In this document: piece by piece, positions 46,701-59,400 of the stretch
Numbering within the stretch: the stretch's first letter is position 1
How the letters are laid out: each line of letters starts with the position of its first letter
Assembly: GCA_019426215.1 (NCBI GenBank)
Contig: CM033393.1
Coordinates: 48,548,645 to 48,612,644, forward strand
DNA from: Buddleja alternifolia
Lineage: Eukaryota; Streptophyta; Magnoliopsida; Lamiales; Scrophulariaceae
Reading direction: 5' to 3'
Length of the DNA stretch: 64,000 bases
Translations under genes and position numbers: made by a program
The notes under the pieces: generated by a model
The model's input: only the letters and a program-made list of their open reading frames with translations
Told to the model about the DNA's origin: nothing
The model's database searches: none

Positions 46701-47116
46701 GTGGCCATCGATGGCTGGCTCGTAGACAGGCAATATGGTGCTTTTGACTTTGAGGCTGTCTTTGTCGTATCTAATGACGAGAGAAGGAATAGGCTCACAT
46801 TGGTCTTCAAGATACATCTCGTTCCAAATCTGCACAAGGAAATAATTATGCGTCAATTTGAGAAGAATAAGGGAAAACAAGCATATGAAATAATATTCAT
46901 TAAAACAAAAAAAAAAGGGGATTCAAATATCTACTGTTAGAAGCTTGCGGATTTCTTTTGGCTTGGAAGTTTCGAGAAACTTCAACAATATGCATGGGGA
47001 ATTACGGCAAGTTCTCGATTTTCTTTTTCTCTGTTGCGATACGCCGAGAATTGCGTCCCAATAATAGCAAATTGCTTGGGCAATTCCAATGAATAACTTC
47101 AAGACTCTTGGATTCA
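43789..47116 (-). CDS. Antisense spliced gene in the Tat element: plant mobile domain plus coiled coil
   Basis: On the - strand, exons 47116-46935, 46829-44829 and 44691-43789 join in phase with GT-AG introns of 105 and 137 bp; acceptors have T-rich tracts. The 2001-nt exon encodes a plant mobile domain (PMD, the aminotransferase-like/MAIL family), with WEWTEYILAY, LGDMHGLGGLPLRGDFYDEV and YSPHRFSRQYNFCQD. The last exon encodes a 300-residue protein with a long Gln/Glu/Lys coiled coil, ending at 43789. An upstream exon supplying the start codon is expected but not resolved. Antisense ORFs are known in Tat elements. The PMD family includes nuclear proteins linked to silencing (MAIN, MAIL1), but any role here is inference. 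No internal stops break the two large exons. Confidence 0.75.
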
Positions 47117-47418
47117 CTGACGAAAAAAAAAAAAAGGAAATTAATTGCAGATTTAGTTTGCCTCACCCTCATGCAATTAATACTTCTTCGAGTAAACTTC
47201 AGTCCCTGAATCGACTAGTGGGAAGAATTTGGATGAGTATTGAAACACTTAAGTGTATTTTATTTTCTTTCCTTCTCTGAGAAATTTTATCGAACAGACT
47301 GTATGCGTCAATCGGCAGAAGAAGAGGATATGAATCTAAAGTGGGATGATACCCCAATAATTCAGAGTTCGAGTTTCGGTTAACTGATGTGTGTGGAATT
47401 AAGCTTCTAATCAAGTGA

Positions 47419-47426
47419 ATTTATAG
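47419..47426 (-). promoter_or_regulatory. TATA box for the antisense gene
   Basis: The - strand reads CTATAAAT, matching the plant TATA consensus, about 300 bp upstream of the first resolved antisense exon. Start of transcription would be near 47390. It lies inside the element, independent of the LTR promoters. Confidence 0.5.
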
Positions 47427-48322
47427 ATAATGTCTTCAAGTTTATCGGTCACCGTGGATTAGTTCAAGTCGGATTGGGAGTTATCCAGATGAGTTGTTTG
47501 ATTTTAATTAGGATATCAAATCATATTTGAACTAGACTAAATAGTTTCGAGTTGGTTTCTTGGACCGGTTAATTTAAGGAAGAGTTTTGATTCTTTTGGC
47601 TCTCCTCTGTGCAGTTGGTTCAGGATAACTTTTGAGAAATCTCCGAGTTATCAGTTCCGAAATCAAACTAGCCAGGATCTCGAATGGATATCTTTAAATT
47701 TCGAAAGGCTGAATTTATTTCTTATTAGAACTCTAGTGCTATGGTGAAGTTGATAAAGCTGCGTGAGTTCTCATGGAAGGAGAAGAGTAGATGGGATTCT
47801 ATGTGGTGGGATACACCTTAAGTGAAGCGGGGCGCACAAATGTTTTTCGAAAATAAATAAAAGAAGAAGAAAATATGTAGAGGGGCGGGGGACTAAATTT
47901 TAAGCCCATTTACATCAAGTTGAATAAAACATGGATCAATTTGTGGTTTTCTGCATGGAGAATTATGTGGGCTGAATCTATTATCAATCTATTACAAAAA
48001 AAAAAAAAAAAACTCGGTTGAATTACGGATTTTTATTCATAGCCTCAAAGTTTTGGACATCAAATTGAACTTAATTTTGGGCCAAATCAAGCCGCATTCA
48101 TATCCAAGCCAAGGAAATTATGGGCTTTGTTATCATTTCTTTCCTCTTCAAATTTCAAGAGCCCAAACTTATCTCTTAAGTCCAAGTACAAGATCAATGG
48201 TTCTTCCTCGTTTAAAAAAAAAAAAAAAATGTGTGTTAAATGAGAAGAATTAAGTACTTCAAGCATCGCCTCTCTCGTCACTGCCCAGCACGTTCTTCGC
48301 CGAGCCTTGAAGTGGGGGCATT
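47427..48322. other. Noncoding internal region of the Tat element before the 3' LTR
   Basis: About 0.9 kb without a supported gene. It has A-runs at about 47996-48011 and 48215-48229, and ends with the polypurine tract AAGTGGGGGCA at 48310-48320, next to the 3' LTR. Confidence 0.6.
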
Positions 48323-49152
48323 TGTAGACGAATTAATTTTCGTCCAATTAGAAGATGACATGTGTAAAATATGACATTAATTATTAGTTTGAAATTATTA
48401 TTTTATTTTATGGATTTTATCAAACTTGATTCCATAAATAAATTATTAATTTTAATTGATAATTTAATGTATATTTATTAGCAAATCAAAGGTTGCCATG
48501 TGTCAAATGGAGGTGTCTCATCCAATCAAATCAAGTTTCATAGTCCAACAAATCAGTGACTAATCGGATGGTGACACGTAGCACATTTAAATATGTGTCA
48601 ACCAAATATATATAAATCTGATATTATTTCTTTTAAAAGATTTTTCAAGAGATATATCAAAGAAGCCCAAAATTCTAAGACTCTCCTACTCAAACATCTA
48701 TAAATAGGGGGTCAAGGGGCTTCATTAAAAAAAAGGACATACAGAGATACATACATACACACAAGTCTACAAGCTAGAGAATTGAAGTCTTCTCTTAGCC
48801 AAGTCAAAGCGTTCTTCATCAACCACGAAGGTTCACCATCTTCAAAGTTAATCAAATCACAAGGTGTTTGTCTCTTCTTCAACAAATCCGAGGAGGAACT
48901 ACATCTTCAACAACAATCAAATCATCAGGGTGTTCATTTCTTCTTCAACAAATCCGAGGAGAAATACGCTCTTGGTTCAAGAACAAGCTTTTCGGTCCTT
49001 GAATCGTGTTTGGAGTGAAGAATCAGGGGATTAGTCTTCATTAGGAGATTTATTCTCACGATATTGTAAATTTCTTTAAATTGATTTATTTATTTGTCCA
49101 TATTATCTTTTCTTGTCTTTTAAAATTGCAGACTTGAAAATTTGTGTGAACA
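48323..49152 (+). repeat. 3' LTR of the Tat element
   Basis: Same length as the 5' LTR. TATAAATA lies at 48699-48706. Differences seen are T at 48418 and A at 48580. Confidence 0.95.
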
Positions 49153-49157
49153 CTTGT

Positions 49158-49802
49158 GCCATACAATTCAGAAGCTTATTACTTTGTGCATGCCGAAATT
49201 TTATAAGGTGCAATGCAATTGAATGAAATAAAGTCCACGAATCAACTAGTCGATATAAAATTTAAATTTTGATCGACCACTAATTAGCGAGAAATTCTCT
49301 CAAAGATCAGGGTAAATTGCATTTTTCGTTTCATTAATGTGTCCTACACTTGTGGTTTGTCTCACATTGCTTTTTATAACTCATCAAAATTCTTACATTT
49401 TGTCTCACAGACCAATTTCTATCAAAGCTGGAGGCAAAAAGAAACATAGAAAAACTTAAAACATAAAAGTCCCTCCCCCCCTAACGGTTTAGACAGAATT
49501 TATTAATTGGCCAAATGTGACAATTTGAACTAATTATGGAACTAAATATGAGATAAACTACAAGCGCGGGACCAGACGGGACAGAAAATGCAATTTTACC
49601 CTCAGTACACGGTACTACTTAATAAATATAAGAAATTTGACCAGGGACAAGACCGTCTTTGAACATCGAAGTCAACTTTCTCGAGAACGTCCAACGCCAA
49701 TTTCAGTACAGTAGTGATACAGTTGAACACCTTTAACCTTTTCTCGTTTCTCCCAACGAAAAGTGAAGTACCTTTATCTCTCCCCGGCCATTACTTCACC
49801 CG

Positions 49803-49843
<41 letters not shown>

Positions 49844-50229
49844 CATGTATATAACTGACATGCATTGTACAGTAGCGCGAGTGCCATGAACCTAAAATTC
49901 TCCACAAACGCTTTTGTAGAGGCTCGCTTGGCCTCCTGAATCAGGTCGGAAATTTATTAATATTATTTTTGATTTATTTTTTTGGTGGTGGTTTCAGCTT
50001 CTGGCATTCTGCATTGGTCGTAATTTAATTGCGTATTTTTTATGATTTTATATGATTTAATTTGTGAACCATGCATATTCAACGAAATTTACATCTCACA
50101 GTTTTGATCTTTGATTGATTCCTTGTTTCTTTTTATGCTTTTGGCATAAGCAGCAATTGTAGGAATGCAGATTTTTTCAATTTTTTTTTTGAAAGAAAAA
50201 ACATTGAAATTGTTATTTCAGGAGTGGAT
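49158..50229 (+). promoter_or_regulatory. Upstream region and leader of the coiled-coil amylase gene
   Basis: Noncoding. It holds an (AT)n microsatellite at about 49809-49840. A leader exon probably ends at CTGAATCAG|GTCGG (donor 49945), with the acceptor at 50220-50221, giving a 5' UTR intron and leaving 8 nt before the ATG. A short upstream ORF (49886-49939, 17 codons plus stop) would lie in the leader if transcription starts before it. Confidence 0.45.
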
Positions 50230-53200
50230 ATGGATGCAATTACATTGAATGGTGCGGCTGGGTTTAGGACTTTCTTGTGCAACCGGAATGCGTTTGCGGG
50301 CAAGCACGGTGGCCGGAGTTCGTATTTTGAGCTCAACTGTAAGACATTCCATGACCAAAAGAGGTGATGATTGTTCATTGTTGATTGATGAAAGGTTACC
50401 TATAATTTTGGGAATTTAACTGATTCTTTTTTTGGTTCTGAACTTCTTAGTTCTCCCAGGAAACTATTACATGTGAATGCTTGGCTCCGTGGATCAAGAC
50501 CTGTTGTTGTTTCATGTATGGTATGCATTACTGCTGCAGATTTTACTTTTCCATTTGGTTTTATTGCTGATGCAATGTGCATTTGCCATTTGTTAATTCT
50601 ACTACAACTGCCAGATCCCCCTATATGGGGATTATAATTGGTTTGGGCTGGGTGGTGGGTGGTGATGCCTTTATGTGACAATAAGGTCTACCAAAGAGGT
50701 TAATTTATGTAATGCGCATAGTGCATTTTGTTATAATTCTACTAGCCACAACCTTCTCTCCAGGGCTTATGATCCCCGGGGGGGGGTGGGGGGGGGGGGG
50801 GGGGTTGTTGGCGTCAACTGCCGCATATTGATAACGAGGTCAAAATGCTCTTAGTATTTGGAGTAGTTTCCTATGAATGTTTACATTTCTCGTTTGGATG
50901 TAATGTCCAGAAGCTTTAAATGATGATGAATAAGTAGATCACTTGGTAACTAATAGCTGTTAATTACGAGAAGTATTAATTTTGCAGAGTGATTCCAGTG
51001 AGATCCAACGAGCTTTAATTGACGGGGAGGATGGGAATCCGTCAAAGATAACCGAAGTCCCAGAGATTCACAAAGACGAATTGTTGGCAACTCAGATGGC
51101 CCTTTCTGATGCTCAGAGCCAAGAAGAAGTTATTGAGAAGGAGAGAGATATTATGCTTGAAAAATTAGCTAGAGCGGAAGCTAAGCAACAGGAGTACCAC
51201 GCCTCCATAATACATGAAAAGGAACTGGCTGTTGCAGAACTTGAGGCAGCAAAAGACATTTTCCATAAGAAGGTACAGGAGTCTGTAGAGGAGAAATTTC
51301 ATTTGGAGTCAAAGCTGATCCTTGCAAAACAAGATGCTGTTCAACTAGCAGTTCAAGTTGAAAAGTTGGCAGAGATGGCTTTCCAGCAGGCTACATCTCA
51401 CATTCTAGAAGATGCCCAAATGAGAGTCACAGCTGCCGAAACTTCTGCTGCGGAGGCTGCTTATCAGATTGAGGAACAAATACGAAGTGCTACTGAAGGG
51501 ACCATATCTTCCATAGTTGACCAGTCCAAATCTGCCATAGCGAAGGCTTTGGCTGCTGCAGAAGCAGTAGGGGACCATACAAAAAAAGTTGTAACAACTT
51601 ATGCAGATGATTTGAATTTAATTGATGAGATTGCCTCTATCAAAAACCAGAATATCAAGTTGCAGAAAACAGTAACTGATTTAGAATCTCAATTGTTGGT
51701 TTCTAACAATGAGATCAATAAATTGAAGTTGGAGTTAGAGCAAACCCGCCAGCAAGCAACCGCATATGAACTCCACACACGTGATGCTGAGAAAGAACTG
51801 CTTGAATTTCAGGAATCAAGTAGGAAAGCAACTCATCAAATGGAGGAGGAAGTTAAAACATGGTTGAACAAAATGAAAAAGGATGCTGCAGAGAGAAAGA
51901 AGGCTGCTTCAAAGTCTTTCAAGGTTGAGGTGGAAACTATCAAGGCTGCTATTGAAGCAGCTAAAGAAACAGCTCACTCCAAAGATGAGGCTTACCTGAG
52001 AAGATGCGCAGCCCTGCAAAGATCTTTGAAAGCATCTGAATCTGCATCAAAGATGTGGAGACAAAGAGCAGAAATAGCCGAAGCATCATTATTGAACCGA
52101 GTCCCGCTTGGTGAACAAGATGAGAATGCAACATATGTAGTTAATGGTGGGCGAATAGACCTTCTGATGGATGATGATTCACAAAAATTGAAACTACTTA
52201 GTGATGGTCCTCGCAGAGAGATACCCGAGTGGATGGCAAGGAGGATCAGCTCTGTCTGTCCCAAGTTCCCCCCTATGAAAACTAAATTGTCTAAAGACAA
52301 ATTTTCAAAGTTCAAATATTTGAAGTTGCCCAAACCTGAAGAAGTCTGGTCCATTGCCAATGAAAAGTCAAAAGATGTTTCCACACTGGTTGAGCAAGTA
52401 ATTGAGAAAGAAGTTATTGAAAAGAAACGAAAGGCTTTGGAACGCGCTCTTCACAGGAAAACAATTCAGTGGCAGAGAACTCTTGAAGAGACAAAATTAG
52501 GTTTAGTTTCTTGATGTAATATTACAAACTTTATTTTTTATGAGTGTCTTTCAAGCTGTGACGTTGACTTCTCCTGCCTTGCATGCAGAGCCAGGAACTG
52601 GTACCGGACGTGAGATAGTGGTTAGTATATCTCTTATTGATGTTATAGTGCAAGTTTACTTATTCTTGCATCATCTATTAGCATCATGGTTTATAAAGCC
52701 TGACCAACTAGATTGATGCCATCTAAAGCTTAACTCGGAATACCTTTATAGATCATTGGATTCTTGTACTTCATGGATGATTATGCAGTCCTGTTCTGTA
52801 TCCAAGAATCATTTTAACCATATTCAGAACCCACGAACCTTTCGCTCAATCTTGAACATGGATTTATTTCTTAAGATTTGTTCCTTCTGAAGACCCCACA
52901 GAAAAAGGATGAAACTCTTGCAAATCCGACCTAACTAAGATTGGCTCACGAACAAAAATGTTTTTACATGCTGTACTTGGTAGTTAATTGGATATGTAAG
53001 ATGCTTGTGATTAAATTCTGGGAAAAAGAGTACTTGGCAACAATGAGACTGTTGGAGCACGGGAATTGTAGAAAATGTATGTTGTAACTGTAATGGTTTA
53101 TAGCTTTCTTGTACTTTCCAGGGAGCACATTGGGAATTTACTATATACTTGATCTATTTATTCTACCACCTTCTATGTGGTACACTTTGTTATTCATTTC

Positions 53201-56200
53201 TCCTGATAAATTTGTTATCAGTGTTCTTTAGAATATTTGTATTTTCTCAGAGGGAGCTTAGTTTCTTTTTGAAGTACTCTTACCCAAAGAATCTAGAATG
53301 ACAGATAAGATTGGGGGCCGTTCATTTAACGGAGGCCGTCTTGAACTTGTCCTTGTTTTTGTATTATGCTGCTGCACCAGGCCCTGAATGGGGAAATCAC
53401 ATCTCATTCTTAATGACTAATGCTTCTTGTTTTCATGTCGAAAATCTGTTTCTTTAATTTAAACTTCTCTAAAGTTCATCCCTGTACTTAGAACGCCCAA
53501 TAGAAGCACAAATTCTTTCCTTATTGTAGACTTGAAAACTATGATCTTTTTGTTTAAATCACGGAATCAAGCTTACTACCAACAAAATTCCATTCTCATG
53601 TCATGTCAACGTCACTTTTCAAATTTTCCTTTTGAAGTTTCAAGGTTTCAACTGGGAGAGCTGGAGAAGACAGTGGTACCTAGATCTAGCTCCTAAGGCT
53701 GCAGATTTGTCACGCTCTGGCATGACAGCAATATGGTTCCCACCACCCACAGAGTCTGTTGCACCACAAGGTCTGGCCACCGGCCCCTGTGATTATACTC
53801 TTTTCTTAAGTATTTCCATCCCTTTAATTGGTTGAAACACTGAGTTACTGTTCTTATACTATTCCTTTAGGGCAATATCTTATAATTTCTATTCTGACTT
53901 CTGAGTATACTTTGGTGTTCACTTTTCTCTATCTGTGAGGGCAGAGTCTTCGTAATTTTAATTCTAAGTATGGGTTATCCACTGCTCTACTTGAACATAT
54001 TTATAGGAAAAGTATTTGTCGATTAACTCCTGTTGTGTACAAAGATAATCCATATCATATGTGTAACAAGCTTTGTTTTTTATGCTCAGCTTCACTTGAA
54101 TTTTCATCAATTCAATTGCTTAAAAATATTAGTAAACTGCAGGTTATATGCCGTCTGACCTATACAACCTAAATTCAGCCTATGGTTCTGAGGAAGAGTT
54201 GAAGTACTGTATACAGGAAATGCGTAATCAAGAGCTTCTGGTACAATTCTATACATTGAGCTGGCATAGTTATCTGGACAGCAACTGCGGCCATTAGTTT
54301 TTTAATAACTGTTCTGCACACCTAGTCATCAAACTCTTTGGGTGCAAAATGCAGGTTTTGGCTTTGAAAAATTACACAAACAACAGCTTCACACTCACCT
54401 TGACTAACACACATGCTCGCGTGCACACAAACTCACATATACTAAAAGGTTTAAGTTATATACAAGAAGTGCATAGACGATTACACTTTTTTGAATCATT
54501 AGAATTTTTCTTATTCGTGTTCTTCTGAGTATATGGTGTTTCTGTATGTGTCCATATTATCGAATGTGCTATACCCTCCTCATCATTCTTTTGTTAGAAC
54601 TCATTAGAATGGAGCATATCAGACCCTCTATCTTTTGTTTTATGACTGGAAATACTCAAGCTCTGTAGAAAGGTATACAAGATTTATCATTTAAAAACAC
54701 TGTGTTGAACCTCGTGTTGAACAATAGGCCTGCAATGTTAAGAAGTTTATTTCTTTTATCGGATAAAGTGGGATCAGATACTGTTTAATTATGGTGCTAT
54801 TTGATGATATTTCTATAGCCAGTTCTTGTGGATCCAATAACCTTGATTAGTAATGTTTGATCTTGTCATGTGTTCTGGCTGCAGACCTTGGGAGACGTTG
54901 TACTGAACCATCGATGTGCCCATAAGCAGGTAAATTATTCTCTTAGTTATATTTGCATCTCTCTCTGTCTGTCTCTCTCTTAGTTCTGTAACAAGACAAG
55001 AAATGTACGAAACATATTTTTGCTCATCCAATTTATATTTTATCAAGGTGTGTAAGTCTTGAAGCCTATGATCTTTGGAAATCTCATCAGCAGAACTAGG
55101 TCTCAGTTGATGGTGCTAAACCTGACTATCTCATATTTGCAGAGTCCTAATGGTGTCTGGAACATATATGGAGGGAAGCTTGCATGGGGGCCTGAAGCAA
55201 TTGTATGTGATGACCCAAATTTCCAAGGGCGTGGCAATCCTTCTAGTGGTATGATCATTGTTTCCATAAAAATATCGCAATAAGTATATATACATTTAGT
55301 GCAAGAAGCATATTGTTTATTCTGTAATAAGAATACTGAAGCGTATCAAAATCCTTCCAGGTTTATTCCAGTTAAAAATCTAAAAATTTAAGGCTGTTGG
55401 GTATGCATTCAAGGAATCACCAAAAAAAATGAAAAGGATATGCATTCAGGGCTCTATTACCTGTGATTTAAGCTTGAAAACTCATGCATACAATATATTA
55501 TATATAGGTGTGTGTGTGTTAAAATCAAGCTTGATGTGTGTCAGTTCTTCGGTATCCTTGTTTTATTGTGTCTCCTGAAGGTAAAAATACTAGTTTTCCG
55601 ATTTGTTTATATCTTAACCGCATCATCATTGAAGAATTTAATCCTGGAGTATTGATTCGTGTTCATCTCGTAAGGCTCAGATCGCTTGCTCAATCCTATG
55701 GCAATAGGTTGGGAGATGGAATTCGTACTATAAAGTTTCAGTTTTTATTAGCATTTGCATTATTGGGGCAAAATCAAATCTAAGCTGCAAATTTTATGAT
55801 CATGTTGCAAATGAACTGCCTATAAAAACTCTGATATTGTACAAAGGTCACTTATTGTCAAATTCAGATCCTCACTGGAATTTACTGTTGAATTATGCAA
55901 CTGGTTTGTTACTTTATATTGTTTTTCCTTTTTTCAGCTTCAGTACCCTTCTGAATGCTTGTGGTTGTCCTTTTTGTGCAAAGTGACCTTTATACTTTTT
56001 TTCAGTTTGTGAGATATAGTCACTGCACCAATCTCTCTTTTACAGGATAATTTACAATCAATCCAATTTTCCATTCCCAATTCATTTTATTTTAGTGGCC
56101 TTATAATTTATTTGCTGTCTTCTAAGCAAGATATTGGGAAAATGGTTCGGAAAGAGGAATAAAGTAGAACATGTTTTCAGTTTTTAAGTTTAAAACTTCT

Positions 56201-56423
56201 ATCATGTTCTAGACATAATGAGTGGCCTAATAAGTTGATTACAAAGATTTCACTACATTTTTTCTGCTGATAAACAGGTGACATTTTTCACGCGGCACCA
56301 AACATTGATCATTCACAGGACTTTGTACGTGGAGACATAAAAGGGTGGCTAAACTGGCTCCGAAACGATATTGGTTTTGATGGTTGGCGCCTGGATTTTG
56401 TGAGGTGAAGTTTTTTTATTTTT

Positions 56424-56471
<48 letters not shown>

Positions 56472-59400
56472 GTTTATGTCATGCAATAAATATATATAGA
56501 ATGCAGAGTGTTCAGGAAGCATAGAAAAATGATAATAATAGACCCTTCCATAAATATGTATGGCATCTCAATTCATACTTACTAAACCTAAGCTAATTAG
56601 CTATTATCTGTTTGGCATGAAATCATGAATCATTTATAACATAAGCAGGAATTTTTTGGGTCAATGAATTTTGCTTTGATTGCCTTTTAAGAGTCCAATC
56701 TTCTTTTAAGGGACCATAGTTTGATAATACTGTGTAGTTCATATCACAATTACTGATAGCAAGAGCACCATAATGAGCTGTTGCTCACTCTGTTCTCATT
56801 TTTGGCAGAGGTTTCTCTGGTGAATATGTAAAAGAGTATATAGAAGCTTCACAACCTGCATTCGCCATTGGAGAATATTGGGATAGTCTGGCTTATGAAG
56901 GTGGCAATTTGTGTTACAATCAAGGTAAATACTTAACATGAATTTCTTAAAATTCTTGAACAAAAGAATTCTCAAGTTTTTAGATTCAGTTAACCTTAAC
57001 CCCAATCAGCACCCTTTTCATTCCATGTTTTTACTTTGAGGTAAATGTTTGTCTATTCATGCATTTGACATTTTTCTGATAGAATGGTTGAATTGTTTAA
57101 TAAAAAATATGTATTCCTCATGCAAATTCATATATCCAAGAGATTGCGGATCCTTTAGGTCCTAGCCTATGGTCTAAAGCTGAACTGAAATATGAACCGT
57201 TTCAAAAGTAACATGAAATATTCTTAGTTACGAAGCATATCTCATACCATATTTCATTTTAATTTGAATTGTTCTTGATGTCACTGTTTGTATTCGAGCA
57301 TACTTTCACTCTGTAAGTGATCCATTTATTTGATGATTTTTGTGCTTGAAGATGCTCATCGACAACGCATCATTAACTGGATCAATGCTACTGGTGGTAC
57401 CTCTTCAGCATTTGATGTCACAACAAAGGTGCTTTCTGGACATTATCTGGGTTGCCTTTTTGCTTTTTAAGTTATTCTTCAACTACTTATTTTTCATAGT
57501 ATGTGTTCATCTTGTTCACTAAAGTTTCTTGTGCTAAGTAACAGTAAGTATCTATTTTTAAAGCCTCAAAAGAATTGATGCGAAGGTTACTCATAATAAC
57601 GCCTTTAGGTGAAGGTTTTCTTTCTTTTTTTTCCTTTTTTGGGGACAAAAGTTGAATGTTATTCATCACAATATTAATTATATTAATGTGTTTTTCTCCC
57701 TTTTCTTCCATGTCTCTTCCTATTTGGTGCCAGAGTCTATGCTCCTGAATAGGCACTATTAGTTCAACACCATTTTCTGAAAGGGTAACACGGAAAATGG
57801 CTTTGTTAAACAGAACAAATATGTTCGAACATAAATTGAAAGAACCAAAATAAAAACCAAACTTCAAGAACCAAGTTCTTGCTCAAGCATATAGCCGAAA
57901 ACTTCAATATTCAGTGAATGAATTTTACAAACTAGAGCAGCGTATATTTATTCTGCTGGACAAGAGCAGTTACCAAAAAATAAGGACTCCTACCAAAAAC
58001 CACTACTCTAACATAAAAGGAAATAACAATTAACATAATGACATAATTAAGACTCCTACTAAACAACAATTCTAATAAGGAAATAGCAAGTAATCAGCCA
58101 TTCTCTCCTGCCTCCTTTCTTGCACGTAATCTGCTCCTTCTTCTTTGGCTCATAAATCCACTTCACAACAATTCTACCCCCTTAAAAACAGCCTTGTCCC
58201 CAAGGCTGAACTCAGGAAATTGTTCCCTATGCTTATAAGGCTTTCCCGATAAGGATCATCTAATCGCACCATGTTTGGCACCTGCTGAGCTTCTTCATGC
58301 TCCGGTTTAGCTTTCAATTTCACTGGTTCTTGACCACTCAAATCATTAGACTTGGTTTTGGACATTGCTCCAGTATCAAACTTATGGTCAAATTTTGCTT
58401 TCTTTGGATACTTTGCATCACTCATAGTTTCTTCAGTCTCAGTATGAGCGATACCATTACTCTTAGTTGACTTTGATGATATCAAAGTGGAATCATTTTC
58501 TTCGAAATTGGTCTTTTCGATACCACCCTTATAACGCGTATCAAACCTCACCATCAAAGCCTGTGAAAATTCGGCCCATCCCATGTTTGGCTTCTTCTGT
58601 TGAACCCAAGTGAACCAATGCAAAGCTCCTCCCTTCATAGCCACCATAGCTGATGGCACCTTTTGTTCCGGTGGGGTTTGGTGGATTTCAAATTGTTGAT
58701 TCGCGCGAGCCAACCAACCAAGTGGACCGGATCCATCAATTTAGGGCATCAGAAGTGATGGATGTGGCCCTTGAAGAGCCACAAACGCTGCTGTCGCCGG
58801 ACTCTCGACGAGATGTGGACTCTTCGGCGCGGCGAATCCCGCTTGATGTGGCGCAGTGAGTAGGGCAGCGTGAACCACCACCGTGAGATTGGTTATTGCC
58901 GCCGTTAATTCCGCCAATTGTTGCTTCATCGTAACCTCCAACTTATCCATTCGCTGATCCGACGTTGAACGAGTATTCGTCATAGTTGCGGGGAAAAAGA
59001 TCCGGCAGGTCGGACCAATTTGTTAGAACATAAATTGAAAGAACAAAGATAAAAACCAAACTTCAAGAACCAAGTTCTTGCCCAATCATATAGCCGAAAA
59101 CTTCAATATTCAGTGAATGAATTTTACAAACTAGAGCAGCGTATATTTATTCTGCTGGACAAGAGCAGTTACCAAAAAATAAGGACTCCTACCAAAAACC
59201 ACTACTCTAACATAAAAGGAAATAACAATTAACATAATGACATACAAAGACTCCTGCTAAACAGCAATTCTAATAAGGAAATAGCAAGCAATCAGCCATT
59301 CTCTCCTGCCTCCTTTCTTGCACGTAATCTGCTCCTTCTTCTTTGGCTTATAAATCCACTTCACAACAAAATATGCTGCATATTTCCAGTGCACTTACAG

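Larger units (their letters stand above)
35419..49152 (+). mobile_element. Ty3-type LTR retrotransposon, Tat lineage, 13.7 kb
   Basis: 830-bp LTRs (35419-36248 and 48323-49152) differ at only two positions seen by eye. An exact 5-bp TSD CTTGT lies at 35414-35418 and 49153-49157. A primer-site candidate follows the 5' LTR and a purine tract precedes the 3' LTR. Gag, protease and RT-RNase H-integrase lie on the + strand in three successive frames. A second RNase H between the first RNase H and integrase marks the Tat group. A roughly 5-kb region after pol holds an antisense spliced gene (43789-47116). Two 1-nt losses break gag-pol, so this copy probably depends on others to move. Confidence 0.95.
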
